64,000 bases of DNA from Neptunicella marina (lineage in GTDB: Bacteria > Pseudomonadota > Gammaproteobacteria > Enterobacterales > Alteromonadaceae): assembly GCF_014270035.1 (NCBI RefSeq), contig NZ_JACNEP010000011.1, positions 1-64,000 of the forward strand. Direction: 5' to 3'. Under the pieces are notes generated by a model. The model worked only from the letters and a program-made list of their open reading frames with translations, ran no database searches and had not been told where the DNA came from. Below, piece after piece: positions 42,711-54,102 of the stretch. The position numbers and the translations under genes are program-made. How positions within the stretch are numbered: position 1 is the stretch's first letter; every line of letters starts with the position of its first letter.

Positions 42711-45700
42711 GACAGTTGTTCCTTGAGGATTTTAATTTGTTCACCTGCAGTTATAAAATCCAGCTTATTTAGAGCATTGTCAACAACTTGCGTAATCGCA
42801 CTGTCTATATTGGTTAGTTGCGGACGTAGTGATGAAAATAAATCCAGAGCGCGCATATTGGATTCTTCCAACAATCTCAGTAACTGGTTAACCTCTGCAG
42901 TTAATGACGCGTTATTATCATTGTTTTTTTCTGGTAGAAGTTGATCTGGTTCTAACAATGCGCTGATTTGTTCAATTTGTTTTTTACTTAAGGCTGCTAA
43001 AGTATAAAAACGGCTGATATCCAGTTCCTGTATAGGTTGTTTTTGTTTAAGTTGGTTATCCAGCTCTTTGGCAAATTCTGCCAGTTCTGTAAAACCGGCG
43101 GTTTCAGCTGTTCCCTTAAGGGTATGGAATATTCGCACAATAAGTTCACGATCCGACGCCAGTTCTTCACGTTTTAGTTGTCGCTGATAGGTATCAAGAT
43201 CATCTGCCAGTGAGACTATGATGCGTTTATACAGCTTGTGTGAATGTCCCAGCCGGTTTAGTGCAGTGGTAATATCTATGTGGTTAAGTTCACATACACG
43301 CTCCAGCTCATGGGAAAGCTGAAAACGGGTGTCCGTCACTGCAGGTTGTTTTTGTTGAATTGCGCCTTTGGGAAGGTTTTTCAAAATAATGTCAACCAAT
43401 TCTTCAATTTCAAACGGTTTGCCTAAGTGGTCATTCATGCCTGCGGCAAAACAGGCGTCTTTGTCACTTTGCATGGCATTTGCTGTCATTGCAACTATCG
43501 GAATTTGTTTTAATGACGGCATTTTTCGAATGCGTTCTGTCGTCTGATATCCATCAAGATCAGGCATTTGAATGTCCATCAGAATTAAGTCAAATGGCAA
43601 TACGCAGTTTTCCAGTTCTTTAAGCGCATAGGTTCCGCCATCGGCAATGACCACCGTTGCCCCTTGCAGCGTGAGTAACTCTGAGGCTACCAGCTGATTG
43701 GTTGGATTATCCTCCACCAGCAATAACCGTAACCCCGCAAGTTTTTTATCCATATTGTCTGTGTGTAGGTTGGATTTTGTCTGCATAATATTGTTAGCTG
43801 CCAGCGCATCATTAATAATATTGAGGATCATATTTTTTGTTACCGGCTTTTCTAAAAATCCATTAAATAACTTCTCCGCTGACTGATGTTTTTGTGCCAG
43901 TAATTCACGGCTGTAGGCGGATATCATCACCACCATCGGAATGTTATCTTCAGTTTGAATCTCACGAATTTGTTCCGCGGTTTGCCAACCGTCAAGCCCG
44001 GGCATTTTCCAGTCAAGGAAGATCAGTTGGTAGTCAGTATTGGCTCTTTTGGCTTCGCGAATCAATCTAAGGCCTTCGAAACCTGAGCTGGCTGCATCTA
44101 CTTTCCAGCCTAAACTTTCAATAATGTCCGTTAATATGATTCTGGCCTGTTCGTTATCATCAACAATTAATACTCTTAAATCGTCATTGCTCACTTTGTT
44201 ATCGTGAGGTTCAATCGCGTTGATATCTTTGGGCAAGGTGAGGGAAAACCAGAAATGACTCCCCTGACCGACTTTGCTTGTTACTTCAATCCTGCTATTC
44301 ATCAATTCCACCAAACGTTTACTAATAGATAAACCAAGTCCGCTGCCACCGTAGCGGCGACTAGTAGATGTCTCCGCCTGATTAAAGCTGGTGAATATCT
44401 GACTTATTTGCTCTTTGGTCATGCCTATGCCGGTGTCTTTGACACTAAACATCAGTGTCATCTCTTTATCAGTCTGTTGTTCTATTTTTATGCCAACAAC
44501 AACGTCACCTTGCTCTGTAAATTTAATGGCGTTGCCTGCCAGATTCAGTATTACTTGTTTTAATCGAAGAGGGTCACCGATAACATTAAGCGGACTTTGA
44601 GTGGGTAAATCATAAATAACTTCAATATCTTTATTTTGCAGGTTGGCGGAAAGAATAATGCTGATATCCTGCATAAACTGGTGTAGCTCAAAATGTTGTT
44701 GCTCCAGTTCTATTTTTCCTGCTTCAATTTTAGAAAAATCCAGTATGTCATTGAGTAAACCAAGCATCGATTTTGCGGCTGTTTGTACTTTCGACAGATA
44801 ATCGTCCTGACGTTCATTGAGCTCGGTCTGCTTGAGCAACTGAACCAAGCCGAGTATCGCGTTCATCGGCGTACGTATTTCATGACTCATATTAGCCAGA
44901 AACGCAGACTTTGCCTGATTCGCTGCATCGGCTTGATCTTTAGCTGTTGCCAGTTCCTGCTGACGTTGTAACTGTTCCGCAATATTGCGCGCAGAAATAT
45001 AAATAAAATCTTCGCCAGATAAATAAACCAGTGTTGAGGTCAGTGATACCGGAATGTTGTCGCTATTGAAGGGGATGAAGTCTGTATTAACGTTTAAACG
45101 CTGATTGTTGCGCAGTTGTTGCAGATATTCCGGCCATTCTTCTTTTGCAAAGTATGAACATAGTTGTGAAATGGGCGTGTCTATCAGGGCTTTTTGAGTC
45201 TGTTCAAGCTGAATGCAAGCTGCGCGGTTGGCTTTAATTATTTTCCCTTCACTATTGAGCCATAACCCTATATCTGACGTATGTTCTGTTGAGAGTTTGG
45301 CTAAATCCAGCTCGAATTCGAGTTTTTTGTGTTCTGTCATATCAAACAGGATCGCCAAATAGCCATTTGTAACCTCATGCTCATTACGTAATGGTCTGAT
45401 ACTCAGGTTTATCTGACATGTTGTGAGATCTTTTCGTACGTAAGACCATTCGGTGTTTTTACTGGCGCTATCGCTTGCTAGTGCGAACAGTACCTCTATG
45501 TCATGATTAATTTTGCGTCCAAGCTGAGCTTCCAGTTTTAATGCAAATTGCTGTAATTCCTCAATATCGTGAAAATCAGTCAGGGTTAAATTTCCCACGG
45601 CTTCTCTGGCACTGTATCCAAGTATTTTTTCTGCTGCGGGGTTAAACAGGGTGACGATACCGTGTAAGTCAGTGGCGATAATGCCGTATCCTGAGCTTTC

Positions 45701-47221
45701 TAAAATAGATTGTTGCAAGGCTGATACTTTAGCAATTTCTGCTGTACGCAATTTTATTTGCTGTTCTAAATGTTCGTTAGCGTTGAGTAAAGCTTGTTCT
45801 GCCTTTTTGATATGTGAAATATCTACCATGGTGACGGCTGAACCAGTTACTTTGCCATGTTCATCCAGTATTGGGGTTACATTGATGGATACCGGTATTT
45901 CAATTCCATCCCGTGTTTTACGTACAGTATCCAGCGAACGTATTTTGTCCCCACTTTGCATGGTAGCGATAATTCGCTGTTCCTCGGCTAATTTGTGTTG
46001 AGGAATAATGAGCTGTGTTACCGGAGTGCCAAGTGCTTCCGATTCAGAATAATGAAACATTTGTTCTGCTGCTGGATTCCAGCTGGTAATTATTCCTTTA
46101 TTGTCTTTACCTATTATCGCTTCGTTTGCATTGGTGACAATTGCAGCAAGTTCAGCCTGTTGTTTTTGTACCAGTGCGCGGCGCATTAAGTTTTGTTGCA
46201 CAACCCATACAATAATGGCGAGCAAGGCACTGAAAAACAGTATTAGCCGGAACCAGATGTGTGGGTTTTGTAGCGGCAATGATTGAATAAATTGATCACT
46301 GGCTGTGATTTCAATCAGCCATTTGCGGCCATATACATCTAACTGATATTCCGCCTTATAGTTATTGTTTACTTTTGACTGACTTGTTTGGGAAAAAAAT
46401 GCGACGGGATGCTGTTCATCCATATCGGTTATCTGGATAGCAGTGTCGTTTGATATACTGGCAATATTATCCAGTATTTCTCCTATTAACAGTGGAGTAT
46501 AGGTCCAGCCAATTGTATGCCGCAGTCGTTGTGTCGGATTGGGGGGGACGCTATCCTCATAAACTGGCATTAATAACAAAAATCCGTGATGACTTAGTTT
46601 TTTCGCCTGCACTAATGTAATTGGGCCTGTCAGTCTAAGTTCATTATTGATGGCTGCATCAATTGCAGTCTGACGGCGATTACTCTCCGAACCAATATCC
46701 AGTCCAATGGCTTCTTTGTTATTACTTTCTGGCTCAATATACTGAATAACGAATAATTCATCGTCATGCTGATTAAGCTGAGTGATTTTGAATGGCTTGC
46801 CTCTGTCTTCACGCATTTGTTGCTCAAATGCTTCGCGCTGCTCGGGCTGAATGCGACGGATAAATCCAAATCCCCGCGAACCCGGGAATTCTTTGTGATA
46901 GTCACGACTGCGCGTGTACCGCAACATTTCCTGATAGTCGAAGTAATTTTCATTACTGACTAATGCCCCGCGAAATCCACGCAAACCATATTGATAAAGC
47001 GTGACTTTTTCTTTTACCTGCTGACTGATTTCAACCACTTTTTCCTGAAGCTTTTGATAAATCTCCTCATTATTTTGTTGGGTATATTGTGTTTCTATTC
47101 CTTTGCCAAAGATTAAACCTGTGAGCAAAACAAGGATTGGCAGACACCACACTAAAAGTGAATTATGTGTATTACCGTAAAAAAGTGCTTTAACAGCGTT
47201 TACAAATTGCTGAGATCGCAT
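42707..47221 (-). CDS. Hybrid sensor histidine kinase (CHASE-PAS-HisKA-HATPase-REC-REC-HPt)
   Basis: 1504 aa. Order: membrane helix (about 22-40), periplasmic CHASE domain (about 75-290; [15 protein letters not shown]), second helix (about 325-345), three PAS domains (about 355-770), HisKA with His780 in [14 protein letters not shown], and HATPase ([33 protein letters not shown]). Receiver 1 follows with Asp1070 ([13 protein letters not shown]), receiver 2 with Asp1216 ([13 protein letters not shown]) and an HPt with His1366 ([12 protein letters not shown]). All phosphotransfer residues are present, so a complete relay to the REC-GGDEF partner is plausible. The CHASE ligand is unknown. Confidence 0.93.
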   Translation of the reverse strand: MRSQQFVNAVKALFYGNTHNSLLVWCLPILVLLTGLIFGKGIETQYTQQNNEEIYQKLQEKVVEISQQVKEKVTLYQYGLRGFRGALVSNENYFDYQEMLRYTRSRDYHKEFPGSRGFGFIRRIQPEQREAFEQQMREDRGKPFKITQLNQHDDELFVIQYIEPESNNKEAIGLDIGSESNRRQTAIDAAINNELRLTGPITLVQAKKLSHHGFLLLMPVYEDSVPPNPTQRLRHTIGWTYTPLLIGEILDNIASISNDTAIQITDMDEQHPVAFFSQTSQSKVNNNYKAEYQLDVYGRKWLIEITASDQFIQSLPLQNPHIWFRLILFFSALLAIIVWVVQQNLMRRALVQKQQAELAAIVTNANEAIIGKDNKGIITSWNPAAEQMFHYSESEALGTPVTQLIIPQHKLAEEQRIIATMQSGDKIRSLDTVRKTRDGIEIPVSINVTPILDEHGKVTGSAVTMVDISHIKKAEQALLNANEHLEQQIKLRTAEIAKVSALQQSILESSGYGIIATDLHGIVTLFNPAAEKILGYSAREAVGNLTLTDFHDIEELQQFALKLEAQLGRKINHDIEVLFALASDSASKNTEWSYVRKDLTTCQINLSIRPLRNEHEVTNGYLAILFDMTEHKKLEFELDLAKLSTEHTSDIGLWLNSEGKIIKANRAACIQLEQTQKALIDTPISQLCSYFAKEEWPEYLQQLRNNQRLNVNTDFIPFNSDNIPVSLTSTLVYLSGEDFIYISARNIAEQLQRQQELATAKDQADAANQAKSAFLANMSHEIRTPMNAILGLVQLLKQTELNERQDDYLSKVQTAAKSMLGLLNDILDFSKIEAGKIELEQQHFELHQFMQDISIILSANLQNKDIEVIYDLPTQSPLNVIGDPLRLKQVILNLAGNAIKFTEQGDVVVGIKIEQQTDKEMTLMFSVKDTGIGMTKEQISQIFTSFNQAETSTSRRYGGSGLGLSISKRLVELMNSRIEVTSKVGQGSHFWFSLTLPKDINAIEPHDNKVSNDDLRVLIVDDNEQARIILTDIIESLGWKVDAASSGFEGLRLIREAKRANTDYQLIFLDWKMPGLDGWQTAEQIREIQTEDNIPMVVMISAYSRELLAQKHQSAEKLFNGFLEKPVTKNMILNIINDALAANNIMQTKSNLHTDNMDKKLAGLRLLLVEDNPTNQLVASELLTLQGATVVIADGGTYALKELENCVLPFDLILMDIQMPDLDGYQTTERIRKMPSLKQIPIVAMTANAMQSDKDACFAAGMNDHLGKPFEIEELVDIILKNLPKGAIQQKQPAVTDTRFQLSHELERVCELNHIDITTALNRLGHSHKLYKRIIVSLADDLDTYQRQLKREELASDRELIVRIFHTLKGTAETAGFTELAEFAKELDNQLKQKQPIQELDISRFYTLAALSKKQIEQISALLEPDQLLPEKNNDNNASLTAEVNQLLRLLEESNMRALDLFSSLRPQLTNIDSAITQVVDNALNKLDFITAGEQIKILKEQLS

Positions 47222-47834
47222 GGGTTATAGAATCCTTGTGCTAACGTGGTACTAGTCACATCCATTCAACACTGGTTTGATGAATTAACTACTGCTGCTT
47301 TTAATTCAGTCTGGCACTGATCTTCTGACTTTTGCATATTTTACTGTTACTAAAACAGGGTAAATTACTTAGTAGTCAGACAATTAATATAGCTCAATTT
47401 TTTTAAAACATATTGTTTCGTATAGCAGAGATTTTATACGATTCTTTTTATTAAGGAGATGACTGGCTTCAAGTTAACGTATTGATTTTAAATATATTTA
47501 TCAGTTTTGATTAAGTAGGAAATACACACTCTAATCGTTCTGGATGCTCTTCAGTTGCCTTCCTTGAAGGGCAGTAATTTTACGTAAAAGTTAACGAAAA
47601 CATTAATAAACGTGTCGTTTGGTAGTTAAAACAAATCGAGCTATTGCATCTGGCTTTGCGAAGGGAGTTTTGATGTTAATTACAGATAAATTTAGCTTAT
47701 AAAGGGCATTCAGATTGTTAAAAATGGCAATTTCAGCCAAAATAAGCGCCTATAACCTTTTAACTCATATTTTTGCTACTGATACATAGTTATCCGGGTG
47801 GCAATGTATTTATCGCACAGAAGATTCTATATAG
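47222..47834. other. 613-bp AT-rich intergenic region before prfC
   Basis: It separates the divergent kinase operon and prfC and must hold both promoters. No gene of normal size is seen. A short frame at 47673-47702 (nine residues) has AGGGAG in good position. A GTATA/TATAC hairpin lies near 47420-47439. No conserved RNA was recognised. Confidence 0.5.
47673..47702 (+). CDS. Possible nine-codon leader ORF upstream of prfC
   Basis: ATG at 47673 follows AGGGAG with six bases between, and encodes MLITDKFSL then TAA. The spacing is good, but such short frames arise by chance in AT-rich DNA. It lies about 130 bases before prfC. Confidence 0.2.
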   Translation: MLITDKFSL

Positions 47835-49424
47835 ATGTCCAAATCTGCCGTAACAACTGAAGTGGCCAAACGCCGTACCTTCGCCATTATCTCACACCCG
47901 GATGCGGGTAAAACCACCATTACAGAAAAAGTGTTGTTGTTTGGCAACGCATTACAAAAAGCCGGGACGGTGAAAGGTAAAAAGTCCGGTCAACATGCTA
48001 AATCAGACTGGATGGAAATGGAAAAAGAACGGGGGATCTCGGTAACAACATCTGTGATGCAGTTTCCCTATGCCGGTAGTTTAGTTAATTTACTGGATAC
48101 CCCAGGCCACGAAGATTTTTCGGAAGATACCTACCGTACACTTACCGCGGTCGATTCCTGTTTAATGGTTATTGATGCGGCTAAAGGGGTTGAGGACAGA
48201 ACCCGTAAGTTGATGGAAGTTACGCGATTACGCGATACGCCTATTATCACCTTTATGAATAAACTGGACCGTGATATTCGCGACCCAATGGAATTGCTTG
48301 ATGAAGTAGAAACGGAACTGGATATTCTGTGTGCTCCTATCACATGGCCAATTGGTTGTGGGAAAGAGTTTAAAGGGGTTTACCATATTCATCGTGATGA
48401 AACGATTTTGTATCAGACCGGTCAGGGTCATACCATTCAGGAATTGCGTGTTATTAAAGGTTTGGATAATCCTGAGCTGGATGAAAAAGTGGGTTCCGAC
48501 TTAGCGGCGCAATTACGTGATGAACTTGAATTGGTGTTAGGCGCATCCAATGAGTTTGACCACGAGGCTTTTATTGATGGCTCTCTAACCCCGGTGTTCT
48601 TTGGTACTGCATTAGGAAACTTTGGTGTCGATCATATGCTGGATGGCCTTGTGAGTTGGGCGCCCGCGCCACAGGGACGGGAAACCTCTGAACGTAAAGT
48701 GGAAGCCAGCGAAGAAAAGTTCAGTGGTTTTGTCTTTAAAATTCAGGCCAATATGGATCCAAAACACCGTGACCGTATCGCTTTTTGCCGTATTGTGTCC
48801 GGTAAATACGAAAAAGGCATGAAATTACACCAGCCGCGCATTGGAAAAGACGTACGTATTTCCGACGCGTTAACCTTTTTAGCCGGCGATCGTGAAGTGC
48901 TGGATACAGCGTATGCAGGAGACATTATTGGTCTGCATAATCATGGATCGATACAAATTGGTGATACGTTTACCGAAGGCGAAAAGTTCCGCTTTAGCGG
49001 TATTCCTAACTTTGCGCCTGAATTGTTTAAACGAATTCGCTTAAAAGACCCGTTGAAACAGAAACAGTTGCAAAAAGGCCTTATCCAGTTGTCGGAAGAA
49101 GGTGCCGTTCAGGTATTTCGTCCACTTATTAACAACGACCTGATTGTTGGGGCGGTGGGTGTGCTGCAGTTTGACGTGGTGGTTGCACGTTTAAAGGCTG
49201 AATACAATGTGGATGCCTTGTATGAGCATGTTAACGTGGCCACTGCTCGCTGGGTGGATTGTGACAATGAACGTAAACTTGATGAATTCCGCCGTAAAGC
49301 CGATCAGAATTTAGCATTGGATGGAGGGGATAATCTGACTTATATCGCCCCAACCATGGTGAATCTTTCCCTCGCGCAGGAGCGTTATCCTGATATTGTG
49401 TTTAGAACCACACGCGAACATTAA
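47835..49424 (+). CDS. prfC: Peptide chain release factor 3
   Basis: GTPase that recycles RF1/RF2 from the ribosome after termination. 529 aa, equal to E. coli. GTPase motifs: G1 SHPDAGKTT (about 20-28), switch [15 protein letters not shown]3 [10 protein letters not shown] and G4 TFMNKLDRD, then EF-Tu-like domains 2 and 3 ([19 protein letters not shown]). It stands with argS, 38 bp downstream. Confidence 0.96.
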   Translation: MSKSAVTTEVAKRRTFAIISHPDAGKTTITEKVLLFGNALQKAGTVKGKKSGQHAKSDWMEMEKERGISVTTSVMQFPYAGSLVNLLDTPGHEDFSEDTYRTLTAVDSCLMVIDAAKGVEDRTRKLMEVTRLRDTPIITFMNKLDRDIRDPMELLDEVETELDILCAPITWPIGCGKEFKGVYHIHRDETILYQTGQGHTIQELRVIKGLDNPELDEKVGSDLAAQLRDELELVLGASNEFDHEAFIDGSLTPVFFGTALGNFGVDHMLDGLVSWAPAPQGRETSERKVEASEEKFSGFVFKIQANMDPKHRDRIAFCRIVSGKYEKGMKLHQPRIGKDVRISDALTFLAGDREVLDTAYAGDIIGLHNHGSIQIGDTFTEGEKFRFSGIPNFAPELFKRIRLKDPLKQKQLQKGLIQLSEEGAVQVFRPLINNDLIVGAVGVLQFDVVVARLKAEYNVDALYEHVNVATARWVDCDNERKLDEFRRKADQNLALDGGDNLTYIAPTMVNLSLAQERYPDIVFRTTREH

Positions 49425-49462
49425 TCCTGCGACTGACTCACATAATCTAACGAAACGAGAAT

Positions 49463-51199
49463 ATGAATATATATCAACTGTTACAGCAAAAATTTCAGCA
49501 AGCAATAGTGGCGATTGGTGCCCCAAAAGATTCCCCGGTTCCTGTGAGCCGCAGTACACGCCCTGAATTTGGTGAATATCAGTTTAATGGTGCCATGGCG
49601 CTATCTAAGCAACTGCAACAAAAACCACGGGATATTGCTGAAAAAATTGTTGAAGCAGTGCAACTGGATGGTATCGCCAGCAAACTTGAAATTGCGGGTC
49701 CAGGTTTTATTAATGTGCATCTGGATGACAACTGGCTAGCGTCGCAATTGCAGCACGCTGCTGATTCCAGCCGTTTGGGCATAGAAACCGAAAAACAACA
49801 AACCGTTGTTGTTGATTACTCTTCACCGAATCTGGCTAAAGAAATGCACGTAGGTCACCTGCGTACCACTATTATCGGCGATGCTGTGGTCAAAACACTG
49901 GAGTTTATGGGGCACAAAGTGATTCGTCAGAATCACATGGGAGACTGGGGAACACAGTTTGGAATGTTACTGGCTCATTTGAGTGACAAGCTTGAGTCTG
50001 ATCAGGTTGCAGAAACGGCATTATCTGATCTGGAGGTGTTTTACCGCGAAGCCAAAGTGCGTTTTGATGAAGAACAGGGATTTGCCGACCGTGCCCGTGA
50101 TTATGTGGTTAAACTACAAGGTGGTGATGCAAATTGCATGGCGTTATGGCAGCAGTTCATTGATGTTTCTATCACTCATAGTGAAGAGGTTTATCAAAAA
50201 CTAAATGTGTCGCTTACGCGTGACGATATTATGGGCGAAAGTGCCTATAACGACGATTTAGCCAATGTTGTGCATGAATTAAAAGAGCAGGGCATTGCGG
50301 TTGAAGATCAGGGCGCTCAGGTCGTTTTCCTGGAAGAGCTGGCGGATAAAGAAGGTAATCCAGCGGTATATATAGTGCAAAAAACCGGTGGGGGTTATTT
50401 GTATGCCACAACCGACCTGGCTGCAATGCGTTATCGTTCCACGAAACTCAATGCAGATCGTACTCTGATATTAACCGATGCGCGTCAGGCACTGCATTTC
50501 AAACAGACTGAAATTGTTGGTCGTAAAGCCGGCTTTATCGGTGCTGGACAAACTTATGAACACTGCCCGTTTGGCATGATGTTAGGTAGTGATGGAAAAC
50601 CATTTAAAACCCGTAGCGGTGGCACCGTAAAACTGGTTGAGTTGCTGGATGAGGCTGTTGAGCGTTCAACCGTTTTATTGGCAAAACGTGAATCGGATTT
50701 ATCCGACGCCCAACGTGCTGAAATTGCGCGTAAAGTGGGTATTGGTGCAGTGAAATATGCTGATTTAAGTAAAAACCGTACCACCGATTATATGTTCAAC
50801 TGGGATACGATGCTGAGTTTTGAGGGTAATACCGCGCCATATCTGCAATATGCATATACCCGGGTGCAAAGCATATTCCGTAAAGCTCAAATTGACGGTA
50901 GTCAGATTGCAGAACCGATTGCATTACAGGAAGCTCAGGAGCATCAGTTGGCAGTTAAGTTGTTGCAGCTATCTGAGGCAATAAAGCAACTTACCGCAGA
51001 CGCTACACCACATGTGTTATGTAGTTACTTGTACGATGTAGCCAGTCTGTTTATGAGCTTCTATGAAGCGTGCCCAATTTTAAAAGAGGGCATTGATGAG
51101 TCGGTGAAAAACAGCCGTTTAACCCTGGCAGCCCTGACCGGCCGTACATTAAAAACCGGTTTGGATTTGTTAGGTATTGAAACCATGGAGCAAATGTAA
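49463..51199 (+). CDS. argS: Arginyl-tRNA synthetase
   Basis: Class I synthetase charging tRNA-Arg, 578 aa (E. coli 577). N-terminal Add1 domain (about 1-100), HIGH-type motif in DYSSPNLAKEMHVGHLRTTIIGD (HVGH, about residues 130-133), and the catalytic core with GGGYLYATTDLAAMRYR. The KMSK site is replaced, as usual in ArgRS, near LGSDGKPFKTRSGGTVKL. A DALR anticodon domain is at the C-terminus. A strong terminator follows. Confidence 0.96.
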   Translation: MNIYQLLQQKFQQAIVAIGAPKDSPVPVSRSTRPEFGEYQFNGAMALSKQLQQKPRDIAEKIVEAVQLDGIASKLEIAGPGFINVHLDDNWLASQLQHAADSSRLGIETEKQQTVVVDYSSPNLAKEMHVGHLRTTIIGDAVVKTLEFMGHKVIRQNHMGDWGTQFGMLLAHLSDKLESDQVAETALSDLEVFYREAKVRFDEEQGFADRARDYVVKLQGGDANCMALWQQFIDVSITHSEEVYQKLNVSLTRDDIMGESAYNDDLANVVHELKEQGIAVEDQGAQVVFLEELADKEGNPAVYIVQKTGGGYLYATTDLAAMRYRSTKLNADRTLILTDARQALHFKQTEIVGRKAGFIGAGQTYEHCPFGMMLGSDGKPFKTRSGGTVKLVELLDEAVERSTVLLAKRESDLSDAQRAEIARKVGIGAVKYADLSKNRTTDYMFNWDTMLSFEGNTAPYLQYAYTRVQSIFRKAQIDGSQIAEPIALQEAQEHQLAVKLLQLSEAIKQLTADATPHVLCSYLYDVASLFMSFYEACPILKEGIDESVKNSRLTLAALTGRTLKTGLDLLGIETMEQM

Positions 51200-51224
51200 C
51201 CGCTGCATAGGCCTTATTTAGATA

Positions 51225-51255
51225 CCAAAACGCCACTCAATGAGTGGCGTTTTGG
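51225..51255. terminator. Bidirectional terminator between argS and the EAL-HDOD gene
   Basis: CCAAAACGCCACTCA and its full complement form a perfect 15-bp inverted repeat around a single A-T step, between convergent genes. Confidence 0.9.
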
Positions 51256-51280
51256 TTAGTTAATCAGACCCGATCAAGAC

Positions 51281-52516
51281 TTATACAACCTCTTTATCTT
51301 GTAGAATCATTAAGCGCGCTTCAGCCCACAGACTTGCTTCATTATATAATTTGGATGTTAATTCAGCGCCAATATTTAATTGGGGTAACAGTGTATCGAC
51401 TTGCTGCCACTCGGCTCGCTCAATTTTTTCCAGTAAAACCAGACATAAACCGATGGGACCATCACGTTTGAGTAAAATGTTTTTGAGTGGCTCAGACAAG
51501 CTTATACTTTCAATAATGGTTTCCATATCAGTGCCTAAAACGGCATCAACAACCGATAACATGCCGCCCAAAAACGCTTTATCACTTAACTCCGCTCTAT
51601 AAGCTTGCTGGGCCCATAGTTCGGAGAAACGTGCACGGGTAAGTGATATTTTAATGACCTCGAATAATCGTTCAGATGTTGCGTAGGTAGTCAGTGTTAA
51701 ATAAACAAAGCGTTGTAGTTCACGTTTACCCAAAAAACTCACAGCATGTTTTATCGAGTTAATCGGAACAGTGCGGGTAAACAGCGCAGAATTTACATAA
51801 CGTAAAAGTTTGACAGATAATCTCAAATCGCCTTCGCAGGCTTGTACTACCTTATCTGCGCTGATTTCATCCTGATTAATTTCCTTTATCACTTTGAGTA
51901 GTGCCGCATGAGAGTGTCCGAGAAAACGTGATTTAAACATTTCTGGCTTGCAGAAAAAATATCCCTGAAAATGTTCAAATCCTAAGCTTTTAGCTTGTAA
52001 ATAATCTTGCTGGGTTTCTATTTTTTCTGCCAGTAATATCAAATGGGAAAAGTGCTGCAGACGATTACAAATTTGTAATAGCTTTTGCGGTGCGATTAAT
52101 GGGGTTTCGATTTTTACACTGTGTATATAAGGTAAAAATGGCTCCCATGCCGGGTTATGTTCGTAATCATCAAGCGCGACCTTATAGCCTTGATTATGCA
52201 ATTTAATGACGGCTTTTAAGAGTTCGGGGGTGGGCTCTGCACTTTCTAATAACTCTACCACGATTTTTTTGCGCGGCAGCGTAAGCGGAAGCTCCTGGAT
52301 AACGGCTTCTGCGGTAAAGTTAATATAGGCGGTTTTGTGTTGAAGGATACTGTTCCAGTCATCAACTGAGGTAATACCATCGATCATACGACTGGTAGCG
52401 ATGTTGGGATCTATCGCTGGAAAGATGTTTTTTTCACTATTCCTGAATAATAATTCATATGCCACTACACTCATATTGCTATCGAATATGGGCTGCCGAG
52501 CAATAAAGAAGTACAT
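51281..52516 (-). CDS. EAL-HDOD signalling protein (YuxH type)
   Basis: 411 aa. The N-terminal EAL-like half (about 1-205) begins YFFIARQPIFDSNMSVVAYELLFRN. The catalytic set is incomplete (ELL in place of EAL; VVELLES; ALDDYEHN), which suggests c-di-GMP binding or a purely regulatory role. The C-terminal HDOD domain (about 205-390) has VQACEGDLRLSVKLLRYVNSA and the AVSFLGKRELQRFV segment. ATG at 52516 has AAGGA upstream and is preferred over the longer frame from 52573. It is a single-gene unit. Confidence 0.87.
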   Translation of the reverse strand: MYFFIARQPIFDSNMSVVAYELLFRNSEKNIFPAIDPNIATSRMIDGITSVDDWNSILQHKTAYINFTAEAVIQELPLTLPRKKIVVELLESAEPTPELLKAVIKLHNQGYKVALDDYEHNPAWEPFLPYIHSVKIETPLIAPQKLLQICNRLQHFSHLILLAEKIETQQDYLQAKSLGFEHFQGYFFCKPEMFKSRFLGHSHAALLKVIKEINQDEISADKVVQACEGDLRLSVKLLRYVNSALFTRTVPINSIKHAVSFLGKRELQRFVYLTLTTYATSERLFEVIKISLTRARFSELWAQQAYRAELSDKAFLGGMLSVVDAVLGTDMETIIESISLSEPLKNILLKRDGPIGLCLVLLEKIERAEWQQVDTLLPQLNIGAELTSKLYNEASLWAEARLMILQDKEVV

Positions 52517-52988
52517 CTCTTTTTCCTTTGTCCATGATGAAGATAATCCAGCCTTCCTGATGTCTCTGTACATATTTGCGACAGGTCAACCAGTGGACGC
52601 GCACTATACATGGGTATAGCTTTTTATAGTGATACAAAATTATATATGGGTATTTAATATTATACCTATATTGGTCAGGCAAATGTATAAAGGTGGGCAA
52701 TGTTCTAAAAAATCCTTTAATCTCAACGGATGTAAATGGATTTTCTATCTTTTAACTGGCTTTATAATTTATTGATATGTACAGATTTTTGATATTGGTA
52801 ATACCAGAAGCCTTAATTGCATGATTATTCGGTATAAAAATCTAAACCAGAGTTGAAAATAGTCGTTTTAGCCCTGGTCACTTTGTTGCGTAAATATGCT
52901 TTTGCTTTTACTTGCCTGACAGTATGAATTTGCTGCGAAATCAGCTAAAATCCGCCTCTTTTCATTTTATCAATGTCCATAAATTTTT
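52517..52988. other. 472-bp AT-rich intergenic region upstream of prfB
   Basis: It holds promoters for two divergent genes. Near 52604-52631 there are two competing stems: CTATAC/GTATAG (52604-52619) and CACTATA/TATAGTG (52602-52631). A GGTAT/ATACC repeat lies at about 52649-52667. recJ and xerD, common upstream neighbours of prfB, are not present. No gene is seen. Confidence 0.5.
52923..52951 (+). promoter_or_regulatory. Possible prfB promoter
   Basis: TATGAA (52923-52928) and TAAAAT (52946-52951) are 17 bp apart, 37 bp before the prfB start. The -35 box is poor. Confidence 0.35.
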
Positions 52989-54087
52989 ATGTTTGAAATC
53001 AACCCACTACAAAACGCTATAAAAGATGTGAAACACAGAACCCAGGTTCTTCGGGGGTATCTTTGACTTCGATCTGAAGCAGGAACGATTAGAAGAAGTT
53101 AACCGTGAACTCGAAAGTCCTGATGTCTGGAACGAACCCGAGAGGGCTCAGGCTTTGGGCAAAGAAAAAGTAGCGCTGGAAGCGGTAGTGGAAACCATCA
53201 TTAACCTGGATAAAGGGGTAGATGATGTTGAAGGGTTATTAGAACTTGCGGTTGAAGTGGAAGATCAGGAAACCTTTGATGAAGCCAACAGTGAAATGGC
53301 TGAATTAATCAAACAACTGGAAGATTTAGAATTCCGCCGCATGTTTGCCGGCCCACATGATGCCAGCGATTGTTATCTGGATATTCAGTCAGGCTCTGGT
53401 GGTACCGAAGCGCAAGACTGGGCCAGCATGTTGCTGCGCATGTATCTGCGCTGGGGGGAAGAACATGGCTTTAAAACCGAACTGATTGAAGTGTCAGACG
53501 GTGATGTTGCCGGCATTAAAAGTGCCACTATTCGCTTTGGTGGCGAATATGCCTTTGGCTGGTTACGTACCGAAACCGGAGTACATCGCTTAGTACGTAA
53601 GTCACCATTCGATTCTGGCAATCGTCGCCACACCTCATTTGCCTCTGCGTTTGTATATCCAGAAGTAGATGATGACATTGATATTGATATTAACCCTGCA
53701 GATTTACGTATTGATACCTACCGTGCCTCGGGCGCGGGTGGTCAGCACGTAAACCGGACCGACTCTGCGGTACGTATTACACACGTTCCGTCTGGTGTGG
53801 TCGTTCAATGCCAAAATGACAGGTCACAACATAAAAATAAAGATCAGGCAATGAAACAGCTCAAAGCTAAACTGTATGAGCTGGAAATCCAAAAGCAGAA
53901 CGAAGAAAAACAAGCAATGGAGGATTCTAAATCTGAAATTGGTTGGGGCAGTCAAATCCGTTCTTATGTACTGGATGATTCCCGGATAAAAGATCTGCGC
54001 ACCGGAGTGGAAACCCGTAATACCCAGGCCGTATTGGACGGTGGGTTAGACAAGTTTATTGAAGCCAGCCTTAAGTCTGGACTGTAA
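52989..54087 (+). CDS. prfB: Peptide chain release factor 2 (programmed +1 frameshift)
   Basis: Recognises UGA and UAA stop codons. ATG at 52989 gives 25 codons to an in-frame TGA at 53064. Shifting +1 on CTT (53061-53063) continues through GAC at 53065 to the stop at 54087, for 365 aa in total, the E. coli length. The stimulatory sequence GGGGGTATCTTTGAC is present. RF2 motifs are the SPF tripeptide in [18 protein letters not shown] and GGQ in [18 protein letters not shown]. Low RF2 raises frameshifting, giving autoregulation. lysS follows after 15 bp. Confidence 0.97.
53052..53067 (+). promoter_or_regulatory. prfB +1 frameshift site
   Basis: CGG GGG TAT CTT TGA C: an internal Shine-Dalgarno-like G-run three bases before CTT, the slippery CTT codon, and a weak TGA-C stop context. 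The E. coli site has AGG at the first codon; here it is CGG, leaving a GGGGG core. Confidence 0.93.
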
Positions 54088-54102
54088 TCGGAACTATTAG
54101 CC

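Noticed and set aside
45651-46001. ORF of 116 codons antisense to the hybrid kinase
   Set aside because: Shadow frame inside an intact, conserved multidomain gene.
52989-53066. prfB as a frameshifted pseudogene
   Set aside because: The stop at codon 26 is the conserved programmed frameshift site and the total length equals functional RF2.
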